Assembly: GCF_009833095.1 (NCBI RefSeq)
Contig: NZ_QRCB01000001.1
Coordinates: 124,001-188,000 of the forward strand
Length of the DNA stretch: 64,000 nucleotides
Origin: Nitrosomonas sp. JL21
Lineage (GTDB): Bacteria; Pseudomonadota; Gammaproteobacteria; Burkholderiales; Nitrosomonadaceae
Direction: 5' to 3'
The notes below the pieces were generated by a model. The model had not been told where the DNA came from. It was given only the letters and a program-made list of their open reading frames with translations, and did not search any database. Shown piece by piece: positions 29,020 to 38,357 of the stretch. Made by a program: the position numbers and the translations under genes. Within the stretch, counting starts at the first letter, position 1; each line of letters opens with the position of its first letter.

Positions 29020-29753
29020 TCGTGGCATTTGTCCGTTCGACGGTATACATGTTGCTGCAAATCCTGATTACGCCACCGTACGCACTGGTCACGTTGGCTT
29101 GCTTTCCGTTATCCCCGCAGCATCGTTATCGCGTGACGTCCAGTTGGACGTTCATCATGCTGTTCCTGTTGCGGCATGTATGCGGCATCCGCTATCACAT
29201 CCTCGGCGCCGAAAATATTCCGACTACGCCGAGCATCGTGCTTTCCAAGCATCAATCGGCCTGGGAGACGCTGGCTTTTCAGAAAATTTTTCCACCGCAG
29301 GTCTGGGTGCTGAAAAAGGAGTTGCTGCGTATCCCGTTTTTTGGTTGGGGTTTGGCAATGACCAGCCCGATTGCGATTGATCGCAGCGCCCGCAAAAAAG
29401 CGCTGGAGCAAATCGTCGAACAAGGCAAGGATCGTTTGCAGCAAGGATTCTGGATCGTAATCTTTCCAGAAGGCACGCGCATTCCGCCTGGGCAGCGTGG
29501 CAAGTATCGCATCGGTGGCGCTTGGCTCGCAACCCATACCAACACCATGGTGGTACCGGTGGCGCATAATGCCGGAGAATTATGGGGACGCAATTCGTTC
29601 GTTAAATTGCCGGGTACGGTGACCGTCAGTATCGGCAAACCGATCGACCCGACAGGAATGGAAGCTGGAGAATTGAACGCGCAAGTGGAAACATGGATCG
29701 AAAGCGAAATGCAGCAGATCAGCCTTCGGCATCCGCATCCGCAAAAAATGTAG
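29016..29753 (+). CDS. plsC: 1-acyl-sn-glycerol-3-phosphate acyltransferase
   Basis: A 245-aa membrane enzyme making phosphatidic acid. An N-terminal hydrophobic helix precedes the acyltransferase box KHQSAWET (the HX4E variant common in this group) and the second box FPEGTR. The gene overlaps gmhB by ATGA and ends 2 bases before the preferred start of the metalloprotease gene. Confidence 0.93.
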   Translation: MIVAFVRSTVYMLLQILITPPYALVTLACFPLSPQHRYRVTSSWTFIMLFLLRHVCGIRYHILGAENIPTTPSIVLSKHQSAWETLAFQKIFPPQVWVLKKELLRIPFFGWGLAMTSPIAIDRSARKKALEQIVEQGKDRLQQGFWIVIFPEGTRIPPGQRGKYRIGGAWLATHTNTMVVPVAHNAGELWGRNSFVKLPGTVTVSIGKPIDPTGMEAGELNAQVETWIESEMQQISLRHPHPQKM

Positions 29754-29755
29754 CC

Positions 29756-30448
29756 GTGCAGGTACAAACCCTCATTTGTGGCCGCTCAATCGCTTATACG
29801 CTGACGCGGAGCAGGCGCAGATCGATCGGCTTATGCATCGATCATCGCGGACTGCGGATCAGCGCGCCGTTGCATGCTGCGCTTCCTCAAATCGATGGTT
29901 TTCTGCAGAAAAAAGCCGAATGGATCACCCAAAAGCTTGATCTGTGGAGCAATAAAAAAAACCTTTCCTTGGAATGGCGGCAGGATGCCATTTTTCCGTT
30001 GCTTGGCGAGCCGTGGCGTCTGACATTGCAATCGTCCGGTGAAATCACGATGCTCCCGTATTGCGGGGATAACGTTATGAAAGGACCGGCGATCGAATTG
30101 ACGCCGCACCAGGTCGAAAAATTCGTGATGAGCTGGTACCAACAGCAAGCGATTACCTGTTTCAAGCAACGCATCGATATTTACGCCCAAGCCCTGAGTC
30201 TACCTGCGCCTTCGTTTCGTTTGTCGAACGCTGCCACGCGCTGGGGCAGTTGCAACAGCCGTGGACTCATTAGTCTCAATTGGCGCTTGGTTCAGATACC
30301 GCTGCATTTGGTGGATTATGTCGTCGCGCACGAACTGACGCATTTGATTGAGATGAATCATTCGCAGGCGTTTTGGCAGGTGGTGGAGAGGGTGTTTCCG
30401 AATTGCCGGGCGGGACGAAAAGAGCTCAGAAAGTACAGCATAAAATAA
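29756..30448 (+). CDS. YgjP-like SprT/M48-type zinc metalloprotease (DUF45)
   Basis: A 230-aa protein with RWGSC, which is diagnostic of the YgjP/WLM group, and the zinc site HELTHLIEMNHSQAFW, in which two His and the active Glu lie in HELTH and the third His in NHS. Substrates are unknown. The start is uncertain: GTG 29756, directly after plsC, is preferred, but ATG 29693 inside plsC is in frame. Translational coupling to plsC is likely. Confidence 0.82.
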   Translation: MQVQTLICGRSIAYTLTRSRRRSIGLCIDHRGLRISAPLHAALPQIDGFLQKKAEWITQKLDLWSNKKNLSLEWRQDAIFPLLGEPWRLTLQSSGEITMLPYCGDNVMKGPAIELTPHQVEKFVMSWYQQQAITCFKQRIDIYAQALSLPAPSFRLSNAATRWGSCNSRGLISLNWRLVQIPLHLVDYVVAHELTHLIEMNHSQAFWQVVERVFPNCRAGRKELRKYSIK

Positions 30449-30556
30449 TTTCGATTCGGCTCGCTATTGGCACTCTCAAAATATCCAATTTACTCGGTTT
30501 CTTTTCTGGGAGTGATATGATTTGCCCCATGAATGACTACACCCTGGGAGAAAATC

Positions 30557-31207
30557 ATGCGCAACTCAGAGCCGGAATCATCCGGGCTTAATTTTAATTT
30601 GATCATGCCGGCGGCATTACTGCTGGTATTGTTGATCGTGCCGTTTTCAATTAATTCATTTCTGCATTTCATGTCGGGTAAGCGGCCATCTAATCCGGTA
30701 GTCATGAAATTGCCGGTCGATAGTGCCGTCGTCACGATGCCATCGTCGGCCAGGCAATATGAAAGCTTTGATGTGGCTCTGAATCTGGAGACGAAACATC
30801 TGGTCAAATTTTTGAACGAGCTCATTACCACCGCCTCTGAAGGCACGTCGATTCTCGGGATTACTGGCGTGATTGCACCGAACATGCGCGCTGAAATCCT
30901 CGGTGAGGATTTTGAGATCGATCGAACCGGGCCGCTTGATCCTGTTTCAGTGTATGGGGGCACGGCGAGTTGGCGTTGGCGGGTGACGCCCGAGTCATCG
31001 GGCGATCAAGTATTGAAATTCCAATTGCATTTATTGACGAAGGATGATGCCCAGGTAGGCGCAAAAATTCTGGAGCTCGCAGAAGCGAATGTGGATATCC
31101 AGTCGAATTGGTCGGAAGGGCTCAAACGGCATTGGTATTGGATTGTGCTCTTACTGTTGGTACCGCTGGCGATATTCGTGAGGTTGCGGCGGCATGCTGC
31201 GCAATGA
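30557..31207 (+). CDS. Membrane protein of unknown function (216 aa)
   Basis: Not recognised. It has an N-terminal membrane helix (about residues 16-40), a periplasmic beta-rich domain of about 140 residues containing MRAEILGEDFEIDR and TASWRWRVTPESSGDQ, and a C-terminal membrane helix ending in an Arg-rich tail. GGGAGAAAATC precedes the ATG at 30557, which is preferred over an earlier in-frame start at 30533. It stands alone between the metalloprotease and heat-shock genes. Confidence 0.7.
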   Translation: MRNSEPESSGLNFNLIMPAALLLVLLIVPFSINSFLHFMSGKRPSNPVVMKLPVDSAVVTMPSSARQYESFDVALNLETKHLVKFLNELITTASEGTSILGITGVIAPNMRAEILGEDFEIDRTGPLDPVSVYGGTASWRWRVTPESSGDQVLKFQLHLLTKDDAQVGAKILELAEANVDIQSNWSEGLKRHWYWIVLLLLVPLAIFVRLRRHAAQ

Positions 31208-31256
31208 TTGCTGTTTTAGGTCATGTTCGTATTTTTAGTGTTTCCTTCCGCATCGG

Positions 31257-31284
31257 CTTGAAAAAAATTGAATCATCCTTATAT
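31257..31284 (+). promoter_or_regulatory. Candidate sigma-32 (heat-shock) promoter
   Basis: CTTGAA (31257-31262), a 14-base spacer and CCTTATAT (31277-31284) resemble the sigma-32 consensus CTTGAA-N13-14-CCCCATNT, with six of eight -10 bases matching. It lies about 125 bases before the Hsp20 start. Confidence 0.5.
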
Positions 31285-31381
31285 CGGTTCCTGAAGCTTG
31301 TTTTTGTAACTGTAAAGAACGCCGCATCCGAAAATTGAGCAATGAGATTGAATGAGGCGTTGATCGATTAAACGCGTGGTA

Positions 31382-31401
31382 CTTTTTTAATCAATGAGGA
31401 G
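31382..31401 (+). promoter_or_regulatory. Possible fourU-type RNA thermometer over the hsp20 ribosome-binding site
   Basis: CUUUUU (31382-31387) can pair with GAGGAG (31396-31401), the Shine-Dalgarno sequence of the Hsp20 gene, across an 8-nt loop, using two A-U, one G-C and three G-U pairs. A weak U-rich helix that masks the ribosome-binding site is the fourU design known from the small heat-shock gene agsA of Salmonella. Inference only. Confidence 0.35.
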
Positions 31402-31410
31402 AATCGTATT

Positions 31411-31836
31411 ATGGCCATTACACGTTATGAACCCTGGGGGTTGCTGAGCCAGCTGCAAAGAGAATTGGAACGGAACGTTGCCGAAGGTTCCACCGCAACA
31501 GCGGAGTGGGCGCCTGCGGTGGATATCAAGGAAGAGGCGGATAAATTCGTCATTCATGCGGACATTCCTGGTGTCAAGCCTGAGGAAATCGATATCAGCA
31601 TGGAAGATGGCGTATTGACGATCAAAGGTGAAAAGAAATCTGAAGCGCAAACAGAAAAAGATGGCTATAAACGGGTTGAGCGCACGTATGGTTCCTTTTA
31701 CCGGCGTTTCAGTTTGCCGGATACGGCCAATTCTGAAGCCATCTCGGCTGCTTCGAAACATGGCGTTTTGGAAGTCGTGATACCGAAGCGCGAGGCTGTT
31801 CAACCGAAAAAGATCAATGTCACGGCCGGTGAATGA
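31411..31836 (+). CDS. Small heat-shock protein Hsp20/IbpA family
   Basis: A 141-aa ATP-independent chaperone that holds unfolding proteins. The alpha-crystallin domain runs from WAPAVDIKEEADKFVIHADIPG to GVLEVVIPKRE, with the conserved A-x-x-x-n-G-v-L consensus. The short C-terminal tail lacks a clear IXI motif (KKINVT). A strong GAGGAG lies before the ATG, apparently paired with upstream U residues. The gene is flanked by a heat-shock-like promoter and a strong terminator, so it is monocistronic. Confidence 0.95.
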   Translation: MAITRYEPWGLLSQLQRELERNVAEGSTATAEWAPAVDIKEEADKFVIHADIPGVKPEEIDISMEDGVLTIKGEKKSEAQTEKDGYKRVERTYGSFYRRFSLPDTANSEAISAASKHGVLEVVIPKREAVQPKKINVTAGE

Positions 31837-31865
31837 TCCGGTTGCAGAAATCAGATCATGGCGCA

Positions 31866-31895
31866 AAAATGGAGCTTTGAGCTCCATTTTTGTTT
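31866..31895 (+). terminator. Intrinsic terminator of the Hsp20 gene
   Basis: AAAATGGAGC (31866-31875), loop TTTGA, GCTCCATTTT (31881-31890), followed by TGTTTG; a 10-bp perfect stem directly after the gene. Confidence 0.9.
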
Positions 31896-32019
31896 GTGTT
31901 TGATTTTTGCTTCTCAAAGCTACCTAAAGCATGACAAAATGGCCAACTTTTTGGGTTGCGCTGAAAAGCATCCCAGTACATTTCCTTTTCATCTGATTTG
32001 TTCACGTTAGATCTTATAA

Positions 32020-33945
32020 ATGCCTTTTATTACCTTGGAAAATGCATGTTTGGCTTTTGGCCATCATGCGCTGCTTGATCATGCCAGCTTGCAGCTTGAT
32101 CCGTTTGAGCGCGTGGGCCTGATCGGTAGAAATGGCGGAGGTAAGTCCAGTTTATTACGCGCTGTTGCCGGCGAGCTGAAGTTGGATGATGGCAAGCTGT
32201 GGCGGGCGCCGAACCTAAGATTGGGGTATGTGTCGCAAGAACCGTTATTGAATCCGATAAGTACCGTGTATGAGGAAGTGGCGAATGGATTGGGGAACAT
32301 CAGTCAGATATTGCTCGATTATCATGACGTTTCGCATGCACTGAGCGAAGCGGGAGAGGATACCGGAACATTGCTGGCGCAATTGCAAGAGTTGCAGAGC
32401 GCTTTGGAAGCCGAGAATGGCTGGAATTTTCAGGCCACCATTGAAACCGTGATCGACAAACTGAACTTGCCGGCGGATACTCGGATTGAACATCTTTCCG
32501 GCGGTTTGAAAAAACGCGTGGCGCTGGCGCGTGCGCTGGTGGTATCGCCGGATGTATTGCTGCTGGATGAGCCTACCAATCATCTTGATTTTTCGTCGAT
32601 AGAATGGCTGGAAACGTTATTGCAAGGTTTCGCGGGCAGCGTGTTGTTCATTACCCATGATCGGCGCTTTTTGGATAATGTGGCGACGCGAATCATCGAA
32701 CTGGATCGCGGCAATCTAACGAGTTTTTCAGGTAAATTTTCTGATTTTCAGCTAAAAAAAGCCGAGATGCTTGAGGTTGAGTCCATTCATCAGCAGAAAT
32801 TCGACAAATTCCTGGCTCAGGAAGAAGTCTGGATACGCAAGGGAGTCGAGGCGCGGCGCACCCGCAATGAAGGCAGAGTGCGGCGATTGGAGGCGCTGCG
32901 CTTGGAGCGGGCCGCGCGGCGGGATCGGCTCGGTAAAGTCAGTATCAATCTGGATGTCGGGGAGCGTTCGGGTAAGCTGGTCGCCGAGCTCGAGCATGTC
33001 AATAAAAACTATGGTGATCGAGTCATCATCAAGGATTTCTCGTGTCGTATCATGCGCGGTGACCGGGTAGGACTGTTGGGCCCGAATGGAGCCGGTAAAT
33101 CGACATTGCTGAAATTGATTCTAGGCGAATTGCAGCCTGATTCGGGCACAATTCAGCAAGGCACTAAATTGTCGGTAGCCTATTTTGACCAGATGCGCGA
33201 GCAACTCAATGAAGACATGGTGTTGACGGATACGATCAGCCAAGGATCGGATTTTGTTGAGATTAACGGCAAGCGCAAGCACGTGATCAGTTATCTGGAA
33301 GATTTTTTGTTCGCGCCGGAACGTGCCCGGTCTCCCGTCAAATCACTTTCAGGTGGCGAGCGTAACCGGCTGTTGCTCGCCCGGCTGTTTACCCGCCCTG
33401 CAAATGTGCTGGTTCTGGATGAGCCGACCAATGATCTCGATATCGAAACGCTTGAAATGCTCGAGGCCCTGTTGCAGGACTATACCGGCACGTTGTTTCT
33501 GGTAAGTCATGATCGTGAATTCCTGGATAATGTGGTCACACAAGTAATCGCATTTGAAGGAAATGGAAAATTGTGTGAATATATCGGCGGCTATGAAGAT
33601 TGGATTCGTGCGAAACATTTTGAAGATACTATCAACGACGAGAAGCTAGTATCGAAGCAGTCAGCGACTTCGCTCGTCGGCAGTTCTAAATCACCCCGGC
33701 CATCTCGCGTCAAGAAACTGAGTTACCAGGAAATACGCGAACTTGAGGCATTACCGGGTAAAATTGAGAGTTTGGAGCAGGAGCAAGCGCATATTGTTAT
33801 GCGCCTGAATCAGCCAACGATTTATCGTGATCATCCAGATGAAGTAAAAACATTGCAAGCCCGTTTTGCTGAAATCGAAAAAGAATTGACTGACTGCCTC
33901 ACACGATGGGAAGAATTGGAAGCAAAATCGGTTATCAAAAGTTAG
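32020..33945 (+). CDS. uup: ABC-F ATPase Uup
   Basis: A 641-aa cytosolic ABC-F protein with two ATP-binding cassettes and no membrane part. Cassette 1 has GRNGGGKSS and HLSGGLKKR, cassette 2 has GPNGAGKST and SLSGGERNR, with a linker between. The C-terminal coiled coil (KLSYQEIRELEALPGKIESL, KEL..CLTRWEELE) is characteristic of Uup, which acts on ribosomes and branched DNA intermediates. It stands alone after the heat-shock gene. Confidence 0.93.
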   Translation: MPFITLENACLAFGHHALLDHASLQLDPFERVGLIGRNGGGKSSLLRAVAGELKLDDGKLWRAPNLRLGYVSQEPLLNPISTVYEEVANGLGNISQILLDYHDVSHALSEAGEDTGTLLAQLQELQSALEAENGWNFQATIETVIDKLNLPADTRIEHLSGGLKKRVALARALVVSPDVLLLDEPTNHLDFSSIEWLETLLQGFAGSVLFITHDRRFLDNVATRIIELDRGNLTSFSGKFSDFQLKKAEMLEVESIHQQKFDKFLAQEEVWIRKGVEARRTRNEGRVRRLEALRLERAARRDRLGKVSINLDVGERSGKLVAELEHVNKNYGDRVIIKDFSCRIMRGDRVGLLGPNGAGKSTLLKLILGELQPDSGTIQQGTKLSVAYFDQMREQLNEDMVLTDTISQGSDFVEINGKRKHVISYLEDFLFAPERARSPVKSLSGGERNRLLLARLFTRPANVLVLDEPTNDLDIETLEMLEALLQDYTGTLFLVSHDREFLDNVVTQVIAFEGNGKLCEYIGGYEDWIRAKHFEDTINDEKLVSKQSATSLVGSSKSPRPSRVKKLSYQEIRELEALPGKIESLEQEQAHIVMRLNQPTIYRDHPDEVKTLQARFAEIEKELTDCLTRWEELEAKSVIKS

Positions 33946-34051
33946 TTCTTGCAGTCAATTTCCCCATAAACAACATGGACATGCTTACACTATTCATTGA
34001 CCAAATCGGGCGCATCGTTTAAAGTTCCACTTTTGAGAGAAGGAGGCTTAC

Positions 34052-34378
34052 ATGAAACAAAAATTGATTATGAATTTATTACTCGGCTTGGGTATGCTTT
34101 TCGCATTATCCGGAGTTACCCAAGCGGCTGGTGACGCAGCAGCAGCCAAGGAAAAGTTATCAATGTGTGAAGGTTGTCACGGAATTCAAGGGTATAAAAC
34201 AGCATTTCCTAGCGCATATCATGTTCCCAAACTGGGCGGACAACATGCCGACTATATTATCAAGGCATTGGAAGGATATAAAAATGGCACCCGCAGTCAT
34301 CCGACCATGACGAGTTTGGCGAAAACACTGTCTCAGCAAGACATCGAAGATTTCGCAGCTTATTATTCTAAAAATTAA
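34052..34378 (+). CDS. Periplasmic class I cytochrome c (first of a tandem pair)
   Basis: A 108-aa secreted monoheme cytochrome. The signal peptide likely ends after TQA, CEGCH is at 39-43 and the Met ligand is in HPTMTSLAK. The shape GGQHADYIIKALEGYKNG is typical of c4/c5/c553-type carriers. GAGAAGGAGG precedes the ATG. The next gene, 28 bases on, encodes a homologue, so they form a two-gene operon. Confidence 0.92.
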   Translation: MKQKLIMNLLLGLGMLFALSGVTQAAGDAAAAKEKLSMCEGCHGIQGYKTAFPSAYHVPKLGGQHADYIIKALEGYKNGTRSHPTMTSLAKTLSQQDIEDFAAYYSKN

Positions 34379-34406
34379 TTAAGTGATTAACGCAAGGAAC
34401 GGAATT

Positions 34407-34736
34407 ATGAAGAATTATGTGATAGCCGCAGTAGCCGGCGCAGCTTTGATACTTTCTGGTCAAGTGATGGCTGCTGATATTGAAGCAGGTAAAAGTAAAG
34501 CAGCTGAAGTGTGTGCGTCATGCCATGGCGCAGATGGTAATAGCCCTGCACCTAATTTCCCGAAAATCGGTGGACAATACAGAACTTACCTTGCAAAAGT
34601 GCTGCAAGATTATAAGAACGGTAACCGTAAAGACCCAGTGATGGCAGGAATGGCCGCTAATCTGAGCACTGCTGACATTGACAATTTGGCATTTTATTAT
34701 TCAAGCCAAACAGGGGCTCTGAATTCAAACAAATAA
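34407..34736 (+). CDS. Periplasmic class I cytochrome c (second of a tandem pair)
   Basis: A 109-aa protein with signal peptide (cut after VMA, residue 22), CASCH at 36-40, GGQYRTYLAKVLQDYKNG and Met ligand in DPVMAGMA. It is homologous to the upstream protein and could arise by duplication; the two may form a diheme-like pair in electron transfer. AAGGAACGG precedes ATG 34407, which is preferred over an in-frame start at 34383. Confidence 0.92.
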   Translation: MKNYVIAAVAGAALILSGQVMAADIEAGKSKAAEVCASCHGADGNSPAPNFPKIGGQYRTYLAKVLQDYKNGNRKDPVMAGMAANLSTADIDNLAFYYSSQTGALNSNK

Positions 34737-34768
34737 ATAAGATATCTTATTTATTTTCCGAATTAATT

Positions 34769-34806
34769 AACAGGATAAATATCGGCGTTGCCGGATTTAT
34801 CCTGTT
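34769..34806. terminator. Bidirectional terminator between cytochrome pair and DUF1841 gene
   Basis: AACAGGATAAAT (34769-34780) pairs with ATTTATCCTGTT (34795-34806), with an inner CGGC-gtt-GCCG stem. T runs on the right serve the rightward cytochrome operon; the leftward DUF1841 gene ends just beyond at 34819. Confidence 0.85.
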
Positions 34807-34818
34807 TTCATATCTGAT

Positions 34819-35259
34819 TTACTCGATTCTCGAGTTTAACCGTTTATCCAGGCATGCGAAATAAATTGCAGCATCGGGTGCAGTTTCATTGCGTTGAGCC
34901 TGCCAAATCATTTCTGCCAGACATTCTATGATGTGGTGTGCTGCAGTGTGATCATCGCCCGTCATTTGTTGCAGACGTGAAAATCGTTCGCGAATTCCTT
35001 TGGGTTGATCAATCGAGAGCTGCTCGTTGAGCGCGACATGCATGCTCATGTGCAGAAAGGGATTGGTTTCGCCGGTTTCAGGCAAATAGTCCTTAGTCAA
35101 GAACCGTTCTGCGTCGTCCAGAATGGCGTGATATTCGGGATGTAACAGTATGACATCCAATGCAATCGTTTCAATGCCTGACAGAATTTCGTGTTGACGG
35201 TATTTGCGCCACGTATCGAAAAATAACTGCCGCGCCTGGTCTCTGGAGGGTTTGAACAT
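34819..35259 (-). CDS. DUF1841-family protein
   Basis: A 146-aa conserved cytosolic protein, typical of betaproteobacteria, of unknown function. Family features include the start MFKPSRDQARQLFFDTWRKY and NPFLHMSMHVALNEQL. It is placed directly after nth, as often in this group. The start is ATG 35259; a longer frame to 35364 would run into nth. Confidence 0.85.
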   Translation of the reverse strand: MFKPSRDQARQLFFDTWRKYRQHEILSGIETIALDVILLHPEYHAILDDAERFLTKDYLPETGETNPFLHMSMHVALNEQLSIDQPKGIRERFSRLQQMTGDDHTAAHHIIECLAEMIWQAQRNETAPDAAIYFACLDKRLNSRIE

Positions 35260-35275
35260 AGTGGAATAATAGTAC

Positions 35276-35908
35276 TCAGATGGTTTTTCCCTTGAATTCA
35301 CACAAATGATTGATGATGCAGTGCGGACAGTCCGGTTTTCTGGCTTTGCATACATATCGACCATGAAGAATCAGCCAGTGATGTGCGTCCAGCCGAAATT
35401 CCTTGGGCACGACCTTCAACAGCTTCAACTCCACTTCCAGAACATTCTTGCCCGGAGCTAGACCTGTCCGGTTGGCAACCCGGAAGATATGAGTATCGAC
35501 TGCGATCGTCGGTTCTCCAAAGGCAGTGTTCAATAGCACATTTGCGGTCTTACGCCCTACGCCGGGTAACTTCTCCAGCAATTCCCGGGTGCGGGGAACT
35601 TCGCCCTGATAGTGTTGCATCAGCAATTGACATGTGGCCAGAATATTTTTGGCTTTGGTTTTATATAATCCGATGCGTTTGATGCAATCAACCAAACCCG
35701 CTTCTCCTAAAGCCAGTATTTTTGCCGGTGTATTAGCCAATGGGAATAATTTTCTTGTCGCTACATTAACGCTCTTATCCGTTGCCTGAGCCGATAGGAT
35801 GACGGCAATCAGCAACTCAAAAGGAGAATGATATTCCAATTCTGTCGTTGGATGAGGATTGGCGGATTGAAGGCACGTGAATATTGCGCGCCGCTTGGTG
35901 GAGTTCAT
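35276..35908 (-). CDS. nth: Endonuclease III (DNA glycosylase/AP lyase)
   Basis: A 210-aa repair enzyme for oxidised pyrimidines. It has the helix-hairpin-helix LPGVGRKTANVLLN with catalytic Lys, the Asp in VDTHIFRVANR, and the C-terminal [4Fe-4S] set Cys-X6-Cys-X2-Cys-X5-Cys (CKARKPDCPHCIINHLC). It overlaps the upstream RsxB-like gene by one base (TAATG). Confidence 0.97.
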   Translation of the reverse strand: MNSTKRRAIFTCLQSANPHPTTELEYHSPFELLIAVILSAQATDKSVNVATRKLFPLANTPAKILALGEAGLVDCIKRIGLYKTKAKNILATCQLLMQHYQGEVPRTRELLEKLPGVGRKTANVLLNTAFGEPTIAVDTHIFRVANRTGLAPGKNVLEVELKLLKVVPKEFRLDAHHWLILHGRYVCKARKPDCPHCIINHLCEFKGKTI

Positions 35909-36567
35909 TATGGCTGCATGGAAGGCTGGTTGTTGTCCGTTTGAGCGCGCAACGCCAGGGCGCGGTCAAGGGCTGCTTGTACAATTGCTTTTTTGCGCTC
36001 AGTTGCAGTGGTGGAAGGTAAGTCGTGGACGAGCGCACTTACGGTGTTCTCGGGCTGTTCTTTCTTCAGGCGTTCTGCTTGATCCAGTCGCTGCGATCTT
36101 GATCGATGGCGCAGCCGCGCATCCTGTGGAGCAGGCATCGGCACCGCATCCGCAGACACTAAGCGGATGCAATCCATTGGACACGGTGCTATACACAACT
36201 CGCAACCGGTACATTCGGCGGCGATGACGGTATGCAACTGCTTGGCCGCACCGACAATTGCATCGACAGGACATGCCTGAACGCAGAAGGTACAGCCGAT
36301 GCACATTGTTTCGTCAATCAAGGCAGCCATTCTGCCGGTGTTTGGTACACCATGCGCGATATTGAGGGGCTTTGGCGGGATGCCCAGTAACCGGGCCAAT
36401 TGCTGTATTCCTTCCTGACCGCCGGGAGGGCATTGATTGATATCGGCACGGCCTGCGGCAATCGCTTCGGCATAGGGTTTGCATCCTGAGAAGCCGCATT
36501 TGCGGCATTGTGTTTGAGGCAGGAGGGCATCGATCTGTTCTGTCAGGTGTTGATTCATGAGTGGCAT
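35908..36567 (-). CDS. RsxB/RnfB-type ferredoxin-like protein
   Basis: A 219-aa cytosolic iron-sulfur protein with an N-terminal 4Fe-4S motif [16 protein letters not shown]...C and two ferredoxin clusters ([24 protein letters not shown]). Unlike E. coli RsxB it has no N-terminal membrane helix, the usual form in betaproteobacteria where other Rnf genes may be missing. Coupled to nth, it probably supplies electrons for maintaining an iron-sulfur protein. Starts at residue 1 or 4 are both possible. Confidence 0.88.
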   Translation of the reverse strand: MPLMNQHLTEQIDALLPQTQCRKCGFSGCKPYAEAIAAGRADINQCPPGGQEGIQQLARLLGIPPKPLNIAHGVPNTGRMAALIDETMCIGCTFCVQACPVDAIVGAAKQLHTVIAAECTGCELCIAPCPMDCIRLVSADAVPMPAPQDARLRHRSRSQRLDQAERLKKEQPENTVSALVHDLPSTTATERKKAIVQAALDRALALRAQTDNNQPSMQP

Positions 36568-36569
36568 TA

Positions 36570-37595
36570 TTACAAGATTTGAGGTGCGCAGATCGCTTGC
36601 GCAGCTTCTTTGACCAGTTCCGGACCGCGATAGATCAAGCCGGTATATAGTTGTACCAGCCGGGCGCCCGCCATGAATTTTTCTTCGGCATTCTGTGCCG
36701 ACATGATGCCCCCTACACCGATAATGGGAATACCGTCGTGCAACAGGTTATGCAATTGCTGGATCACCGCCGTGGCGCGATGAGTTAACGGTGCGCCGCT
36801 TAATCCTCCGGCTTCCTGCGCGATGGGCAAGTGCTCGATACCCGAGCGTGAAACAGTCGTATTGGTGGCGATGACGCCATCGATCTGATGAGTCATCAGC
36901 AATGCTGCGATCGATTGGATTTGCTCGGCATCCAGATCGGGTGCGATTTTGACAACCATAGGCACGTATTTGCCATGTATCTGCGCCAATTTTTCTTGCT
37001 CGGATTTCAATTGTCTCAGCAAATCATCCAATGCATCCGTAGTCTGAAGTTGTCGCAGATGCAGTGTGTTCGGCGAAGAAATATTGACGGTGACATAACT
37101 CGCATAACGGTAAACTTTTTGCAGACCCAGCCGGTAATCGTCAGCGGCCTTACCCAATGGCGTATCAAAATTTTTACCGATATTAATGCCCAGAATGCCC
37201 CGGTATTGTGTATGGCTGATGTTCTCGATGAGTTTGTCCACGCCATGATTGTTGAATCCCAATCGATTGATCACCGCGCCGGCCTGCGGAATGCGAAACA
37301 TACGGGGCGGGGGATTTCCTGGTTGAGGCCGAGGAGTGACTGTGCCGATTTCGATGAAACCAAACCCCAAATCAGCCAACGCATCCAGATGCTCGCCATT
37401 TTTATCCAATCCAGCGGCTAGTCCGACCGGATTTGGAAAATCCAATCCCATGATGCGCCGGGGTTGGCATGGAATAATGGCAGGTTTTAACAGTCCCCAT
37501 TGTTTTGCCTGCTCAAGAGCACTGAACGTCAGACGATGTGCGGACTCAGGATCCAGCGTGAACAACAGCGGGCGAAATAGCGTATAAAGCATCAT
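36570..37595 (-). CDS. pyrD: Dihydroorotate dehydrogenase (class 2)
   Basis: A 341-aa membrane-associated, quinone-linked flavoenzyme of pyrimidine synthesis. It has the N-terminal amphipathic helix region [35 protein letters not shown], the catalytic serine in VNISSPNT and TNTTVSR. The start is one of two adjacent ATGs (37595/37592). It ends 2 bases before the rsxB-like gene. Confidence 0.96.
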   Translation of the reverse strand: MMLYTLFRPLLFTLDPESAHRLTFSALEQAKQWGLLKPAIIPCQPRRIMGLDFPNPVGLAAGLDKNGEHLDALADLGFGFIEIGTVTPRPQPGNPPPRMFRIPQAGAVINRLGFNNHGVDKLIENISHTQYRGILGINIGKNFDTPLGKAADDYRLGLQKVYRYASYVTVNISSPNTLHLRQLQTTDALDDLLRQLKSEQEKLAQIHGKYVPMVVKIAPDLDAEQIQSIAALLMTHQIDGVIATNTTVSRSGIEHLPIAQEAGGLSGAPLTHRATAVIQQLHNLLHDGIPIIGVGGIMSAQNAEEKFMAGARLVQLYTGLIYRGPELVKEAAQAICAPQIL

Positions 37596-37616
37596 GAGCA
37601 ATTCTATCTGAACAGA

Positions 37617-38357
37617 TTACTGATCGTCATCCGGGAGCGAGGAGGTATCCGCGAGCAACTGCCAGTTGCCATGGATCAACACTTCCAAGGGCTGGAAATT
37701 GGCTTTATAGCACATCTTTCGGTTTTCCTTGATCCAGTAGCCCAAGTAGAGATACTTCAAACCGAGACGCCGGCATTGTTCGATTTGCCACAGGACGTTA
37801 TAGGTGCCGAAGCTGGCATGAGGGATTTCCGCATCGTAAAATGTATAAACCGATGATAATCCATCGGGCAACACATCGATGATGCTGATCATGCGCAATT
37901 TTCCACCGTCACGAAACTCGAGCAGTTTGGAATTGACATGGCTTTGCAGCAAGAAATTCTGATACTGCTCACGGCAGTCATGATCCATTCCCCCTCCCGA
38001 ATGCCGTGTCAGTTGATATTGCTGATACAGCGCGTAATGATCCGCATTATAGTGAAGCGAATGCTGGGTGGCTGTCAGATTTTGATGCTGCTTCCAGGCG
38101 CGGCGTTGAGTCCGTCGAGGAATAAATGCTTGAACATTCACTCGGACGGATAAGCAAGCATGGCAATGCATGCAGTTGGGCCGATAGGTATAGTGGCCGC
38201 TGCGACGGAAACCCGCTTGGATCAATTGCCCGTACATCTGATCGTCAATGAGATATTCCGGCGAGGCAACTTCCGAGCAGGCCAATTTGTCCGGTAAATA
38301 ACTACAGGAGTAGGGATTGGTGATGTGAAATTTCAGCTCTGCTATTTTATTCATCAT
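37617..38357 (-). CDS. bpt: Leucyltransferase Bpt (aspartyl/glutamyl N-end rule)
   Basis: A 246-aa Ate1-like protein that puts Leu on N-terminal Asp/Glu for ClpS/ClpAP degradation. Visible are CSYLPDKLACSEV, RRSGHYTYRPNCMHCHACLSVRV and GYWIKENRKMCYKANFQPLE, the standard Bpt signature. The ATG at 38357 (or 38354) overlaps the aat stop (ATGATGA), so it is coupled to aat and both N-end rule transferases are produced together. Confidence 0.95.
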   Translation of the reverse strand: MMNKIAELKFHITNPYSCSYLPDKLACSEVASPEYLIDDQMYGQLIQAGFRRSGHYTYRPNCMHCHACLSVRVNVQAFIPRRTQRRAWKQHQNLTATQHSLHYNADHYALYQQYQLTRHSGGGMDHDCREQYQNFLLQSHVNSKLLEFRDGGKLRMISIIDVLPDGLSSVYTFYDAEIPHASFGTYNVLWQIEQCRRLGLKYLYLGYWIKENRKMCYKANFQPLEVLIHGNWQLLADTSSLPDDDQ

